A DNA stretch of 28,544 nucleotides from JAITWT01 sp964439605. GTDB lineage: Bacteria; Pseudomonadota; Gammaproteobacteria; Burkholderiales; Burkholderiaceae_C. The notes under the pieces are model-generated. The model saw only the letters and a list, made by a program, of their open reading frames with translations. It had not been told where the DNA came from and ran no database searches. Numbering within the stretch: the first letter of the stretch is position 1; each line of letters opens with the position of its first letter. The position numbers were made by a program, and so were the translations under genes. Positions 25,751 to 28,544 of the stretch are shown in pieces. The stretch is from NCBI GenBank assembly GCA_964439605.1, contig CAYTPC010000025.1:1-28544 (forward strand). Reading direction: 5' to 3'.

Positions 25751-26011
25751 ATGAAACATTCGCGCTCGATTTTTCTCGCAGGTGCCGTTGGGCTGACGAC
25801 GCTGTTGGGTGGCTGCGTCGTTGCGCCGGCGACTTACCCGGGTTATGACTACGGTTACGGCTATGGTTATGGTCCAGCCGTTGTCGCGCCGGCGCCAATG
25901 GTTGTCGCACCGCCCGTCTCGGTGGGCATCGGGATCGGCGGGTACTATTCCAGTGGGCGCGGCTATTGGCATGGGCATGGCCGCCCTGGCCGCTGGGGTT
26001 ACAGGCGCTAA
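25751..26011 (+). CDS. Small Gly/Tyr-rich lipoprotein
   Basis: An 86-residue exported protein. After MKHSRSIFLAGAVGLTTLLG comes a clear lipobox, LGGC, with Cys22 as the lipidated residue. The rest is low-complexity: a Tyr-Gly repeat (GYDYGYGYGYG), a Pro/Val/Ala stretch, then GIGIGGYY and a His/Arg/Trp/Gly-rich end. Such short lipoproteins are widespread in Burkholderiales and have no assigned function. GGAG lies eight bases before the ATG. The peptide deformylase gene follows 52 bases later, possibly as a separate unit. Confidence 0.8.
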   Translation: MKHSRSIFLAGAVGLTTLLGGCVVAPATYPGYDYGYGYGYGPAVVAPAPMVVAPPVSVGIGIGGYYSSGRGYWHGHGRPGRWGYRR

Positions 26012-26063
26012 GCGGATCCGCCATCAAACGGCGGGGGACTGCCGGTGGCGCCGATAATTGCAT

Positions 26064-26615
26064 ATGGCGATTCAAAACATCCTCAGAATGGGAGACCCCC
26101 GGCTACTGCGTGTTGCGCAGCCGGTCAGGGTCTTTGATAGCGATGAACTGCATGGGCTTGTGCGCGACATGATCGAAACCATGCATGCGGCCGATGGCGC
26201 CGGTCTTGCAGCGCCGCAAATTGGTATCGATCTGCAGGTGGTGGTTTTCGGCAGTGACGAGACCAATCCGCGCTATCCCGATGCCCCTATCGTGCCGCGC
26301 ACGGTGCTCATCAATCCCACGGTCACGCCCATTGGCGATGAGGAAGAAGAGGGCTGGGAAGGCTGCCTTTCAGTGCCCGGCCTGCGTGGCGCGGTGCCGC
26401 GTTTTGCGCAGGTGCGCTATACCGGCTTCGATCTTTTTGGCAACCCAATTGACCGCATCGCCAGCGGCTTTCATGCGCGCGTGGTACAACACGAAGTGGA
26501 TCATTTGCAGGGAAAGCTTTACCCAATGCGGATGCATGATTTTTCGCGCTTCGGCTTCACCGAAGTGCTGTCTCCCGGGCTCGCCGAGAGAGACGATTCC
26601 AGGAGGGGCGACTGA
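26064..26615 (+). CDS. def: Peptide deformylase
   Basis: A 183-residue metallohydrolase that removes the formyl group from new proteins. All three motifs are present: GAGLAAPQIG (residues 45-54), EGCLSVPG with metal ligand Cys101, and QHEVDHLQG with His143, catalytic Glu144 and His147. The ATG at 26064 gives the normal MAIQNILRMGDPRLL; a TTG two codons earlier is in frame but not needed. It is not next to fmt, so it is probably the second deformylase copy found in many betaproteobacteria. Its TGA overlaps the next start codon. Confidence 0.95.
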   Translation: MAIQNILRMGDPRLLRVAQPVRVFDSDELHGLVRDMIETMHAADGAGLAAPQIGIDLQVVVFGSDETNPRYPDAPIVPRTVLINPTVTPIGDEEEEGWEGCLSVPGLRGAVPRFAQVRYTGFDLFGNPIDRIASGFHARVVQHEVDHLQGKLYPMRMHDFSRFGFTEVLSPGLAERDDSRRGD

Positions 26616-27283
26616 TGCAGCAGACGGCCAACTGCGTTGCGGCGGTGCGCGATCAGACGCTGGCCGAGGAGGTCATGAATGCCGTGAGCCACGGCATCGG
26701 CCTGCTGCTGGCGATCGCCTCGCTGCCGATTCTGGTCTACAGCGCTTCGCATCAGAGCGGTCAGGCAGCCGCAGTGGTCGGCGCGAGTTTATTCGCCGGT
26801 ACGGCGATCGTGCTTTACTTCATTTCTACGCTGTACCATGCGCTGCCCGCAGGCAAGGTCAAGCTCTGGTTCAACCGGCTCGACCATGCGGCAATCTACC
26901 TATTCATCGCGGGCAGCTACATGCCCTTTCTGCTGGGGGTGCTGCGCGGTCCGTCGGGCTGGGCTTTATTCGGCGTGGTCTGGGCGGTGGCGGCAGTGGG
27001 CGTGATCGCCAAACTCGCCAATCGTCTGCAGCACCCGTTATGGTCTACCGGCCTGTACGTCGCGATGGGTTGGCTGGCGGTCGTCGTGGCGATACCGCTT
27101 TACCAGCGCATGTCAGCTTCGGGCCTGCTGTGGCTGGTCAGCGGCGGCATCGCATATACCGCTGGCGCGGTGGTGTTTCTGTTTGACTCGAAGCTGCGCT
27201 TCGTGCACTTCGTCTGGCACTTGTTCGTATTGGGCGGCACCGTTTGCCACTTTTTCGCTGCGCTGTGGCATGCGCAAGGCTGA
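26615..27283 (+). CDS. Hemolysin III family (PAQR/YqfA-like) membrane protein
   Basis: A 222-residue seven-helix inner-membrane protein. Family blocks are NAVSHGIGLLLAI at the first helix, FISTLYHAL, RLDHAAIYLFIAGSYMPF, and FVHFVWHLFVLGGTVCHFFA at the end. The conserved His and Asp/Ser residues in these blocks are the likely metal site of PAQR relatives. Despite the family name, hemolytic activity is not expected from sequence; relatives affect membrane lipid homeostasis. The start overlaps the def stop in TGATG, with a strong AGGAGGGG ahead, so the two are co-translated. Confidence 0.9.
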   Translation: MQQTANCVAAVRDQTLAEEVMNAVSHGIGLLLAIASLPILVYSASHQSGQAAAVVGASLFAGTAIVLYFISTLYHALPAGKVKLWFNRLDHAAIYLFIAGSYMPFLLGVLRGPSGWALFGVVWAVAAVGVIAKLANRLQHPLWSTGLYVAMGWLAVVVAIPLYQRMSASGLLWLVSGGIAYTAGAVVFLFDSKLRFVHFVWHLFVLGGTVCHFFAALWHAQG

Positions 27284-27285
27284 AC

Positions 27286-27600
27286 CTAGAAACGGCAGTT
27301 GAACGGTAAGAGCCAGTTTTCCGGGTCTTTCGGGAGCTTCTTGATCAGCCCGATCTGTCCAGGGTAGAGAGCGTCCTAGGCAAAAGGGATTCCCAAGAAC
27401 CGGCTTGGCACCGGCAGGGCATAGTCGGCCCAGAAAAACTGACCCGAGGACGCAGGCATCCGCCCGGATGCTGTATTTTCCTGTCCTCGCCTCTCACAGC
27501 GCCCTTGCCAGTGTGGCGCGAAGACAACCAGCGCCAACACAGGCGAAAAGGGCCCTGCAGGCCCCAAACACAGTCTCGAGCAGCGGTCTACCACCGTCAA
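27286..27600 (-). pseudogene. Possible decayed gene fragment with an in-frame stop
   Basis: Reading the minus strand from ATG 27600 gives a frame that reaches SGQFFWADYALPVPSRFLG, meets TAG at 27378-27376, then continues in the same frame as DALYPGQIGLIKKLPKDPE... to a stop at 27288-27286. The two halves look like one protein C-terminus broken by a stop. The N-terminal half is poor and Arg-rich. I do not recognise the family, and coincidence is possible. Confidence 0.3.
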
Positions 27601-27649
27601 CCCGGATTCTGACAGTTATGTTTCTTTGTAAACAATTTGATACGAATCT

Positions 27650-27667
27650 GTATGTAATATAACATAC
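27650..27667. promoter_or_regulatory. Palindromic operator candidate before the adhesin gene
   Basis: GTATGT (27650-27655) and ACATAC (27662-27667) are perfect complements around AATATA; 16 of 18 bases are symmetric. The centre overlaps a possible -10 box (TAACAT 27660-27665). It looks like a repressor or activator dimer site, and no regulator gene is nearby. Confidence 0.4.
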
Positions 27668-27680
27668 GCCATGCTACGTG

Positions 27681-27779
27681 CCAGCTTTGCTGGGTTGCAG
27701 AGGGGAACGGGTCGGCGACCCTGATGTCAAGGGGTTACACCCTTCGCAGGTGGGACGATGGCAGGGGCAGGGCATCAGG
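27681..27779 (+). promoter_or_regulatory. Multi-hairpin 5' leader of the adhesin gene
   Basis: Three perfect 5-bp hairpins follow each other: CCAGC/GCTGG (27681-27693), GGGTC/GACCC (27709-27721) and AAGGG/CCCTT (27729-27744). CCTGATG (27720-27726) can instead pair with CATCAGG (27773-27779), which would enclose the third hairpin and compete by two bases with the second. It does not show the conserved core of the GEMM cyclic-di-GMP riboswitch that I know. A cis-regulatory RNA is plausible but unproven. Confidence 0.35.
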
Positions 27780-27839
27780 AGGTACGCGCTTACATCGCGA
27801 TAGATGCTTGATTCAAACAACAGTTGTACAGAGATAGTA

Positions 27840-28544
27840 ATGGAATTTGTTGCAAACATCACAAATAAAAACACAGAAGTGAGCTTGGTTTCGCATGAGA
27901 ACGAGCTTCGGCTTCTGCACCCTTCCGTCGTTCAGCTCAGCATCAGTCGTGGCGATGTCAAGAGCGTGCAAAAGGTGGGATATGACCTGATCATCACTCT
28001 TGTGAATGGTCAGATCATGACGATTCATGACTTTTTCATCGATGCCGGAGGCACCCCGAACGACCTCGTACTGCAGGAAGACGACAACAGCCTTTGGTAC
28101 GTAAATTTCTACGACACGTCGGAAGGCTTCAGTTACGAGTACACCCCGATCGATTCGATCGAGCCACTGATAATTGGCGATGACGACCACGGGGGTCTCG
28201 CCGCGATTCTGATTGCCGGCGCTGGTCTGAGTGCGGTCGGGCTATCGGACCGGGGTGATCACCAGGGGGCCCACTGGGGTGACAACACGCAGCCTGGCCC
28301 GCACAAGCCGGCGGCGCCCACCGGAACTATCGTCACCAACGATGACGGCACCGTCACCTTGAGCGGCACCTCCGAGCCGGGCAGCACCGTGCACGTGACT
28401 TTTCCCGACGGCAGCACCGGCAGCGGGCAGGCCGGCCCCGACGGCAAGTACGAAATCACCATCACGGCCCCGGACGGCAGCGGCGATGCGACCGTCACCG
28501 CTGAAGACGCGGAGCACAACGTCAGCCCGCCGGCTGAAATACCT
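27840..28544 (+). CDS. BapA-type giant surface adhesin, 5' end only
   Basis: 235 residues are visible and the frame is open at the window edge. Residues ~1-125 match the BapA/LapF-type prefix domain: SISRGDVKSVQKVGYDLIIT, VNGQIMTIHDFFIDAGGTPN, SLWYVNFYDTSEGFSYEYTP and a hydrophobic GGLAAILIAGAGLSAVGLS. A Pro/His linker leads into a first Ig-like (Big_6-type) repeat: GTVTLSGTSEPGSTVHVTFP...YEITITAPDGSGDATVTAED. Known relatives are very large, repeat-rich and exported by type I secretion for biofilm formation. There is no N-terminal Sec signal, as expected. The ribosome site (AGAGAT) is poor. Start ATG 27840 follows a 550-base leader. Confidence 0.85.
   Translation, partial: MEFVANITNKNTEVSLVSHENELRLLHPSVVQLSISRGDVKSVQKVGYDLIITLVNGQIMTIHDFFIDAGGTPNDLVLQEDDNSLWYVNFYDTSEGFSYEYTPIDSIEPLIIGDDDHGGLAAILIAGAGLSAVGLSDRGDHQGAHWGDNTQPGPHKPAAPTGTIVTNDDGTVTLSGTSEPGSTVHVTFPDGSTGSGQAGPDGKYEITITAPDGSGDATVTAEDAEHNVSPPAEIP

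Larger units (their letters stand above)
27284..27839. other. Gene-free stretch and leader of the adhesin gene
   Basis: 556 bases. The left part (27286-27600) may contain the remains of a minus-strand gene. The middle (27607-27667) is AT-rich, with TTGATA (27637-27642), TAACAT (27660-27665, 17-base spacing) and a palindrome. The right part (27681-27779) folds into several hairpins ahead of the adhesin start codon. No intact gene is seen. Confidence 0.5.

Noticed and set aside
27681..27779. GEMM cyclic-di-GMP riboswitch
   Set aside because: A GGGACG is present but the rest of the conserved core and the tetraloop-receptor parts are not.

Overview
The window looks like chromosomal DNA of a GC-rich betaproteobacterium, most likely in the order Burkholderiales. 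The reasons are the gene content and order: a propionyl-CoA/methylmalonyl-CoA operon, an intracellular PHB depolymerase, a stand-alone RnfB-like ferredoxin, a divergent aromatic aminotransferase/uvrB pair, and an iscR-iscS-iscU-iscA-hscB-hscA-fdx operon followed by dnaQ. This is read from protein sequence only; no search was run, and the genus is not determined.

Layout. (1) 1-1319, minus: a B12-binding radical SAM protein cut by the window edge. (2) 1320-1626: a gene-free stretch rich in inverted repeats. (3) 1627-3638, minus: two overlapping genes of unknown role, a cytosolic-looking protein and a lipoprotein with a beta-propeller-like sequence. (4) 3639-4202: gene-free, with possible gene debris and two direct repeats upstream of the next operon. 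(5) 4203-12625, plus: methylmalonyl-CoA mutase, an NTF2-like protein, a VOC protein, a 40-codon ORF, MeaB, PccB, PccA and an epimerase-like VOC protein. Together these would carry propionyl-CoA to succinyl-CoA. (6) 12639-16001, minus: RnfB-like ferredoxin, PHB depolymerase and aromatic aminotransferase. (7) 16158-18281, plus: UvrB. (8) 18357-25093, plus: the isc operon with a cupin gene placed between iscU and iscA, ending in fdx overlapped by dnaQ. (9) 25292-25408: tRNA-Val(CAC) and a strong terminator. (10) 25751-27283, plus: a small lipoprotein, a peptide deformylase and a hemolysin III/PAQR membrane protein. (11) 27284-27839: a long leader with possible gene debris, a palindrome and several hairpins. 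(12) 27840-end, plus: the start of a BapA-type giant surface adhesin.

How the genes fit together. Propionyl-CoA carboxylase (PccA+PccB) makes methylmalonyl-CoA, an epimerase would supply the mutase substrate, and the B12-dependent mutase makes succinyl-CoA with MeaB protecting its cofactor. PHB depolymerase mobilises stored polymer and so also feeds acyl-CoA metabolism. The isc operon builds Fe-S clusters, with IscR as its probable autorepressor.

Most of the window is well-understood core metabolism. The parts least explained are the cupin inside the isc operon, the unknown two-gene unit at 1627-3638 with a long RNA-like inverted repeat just behind it, a 10-base motif shared by two distant promoter regions, and the structured leader of the adhesin gene.
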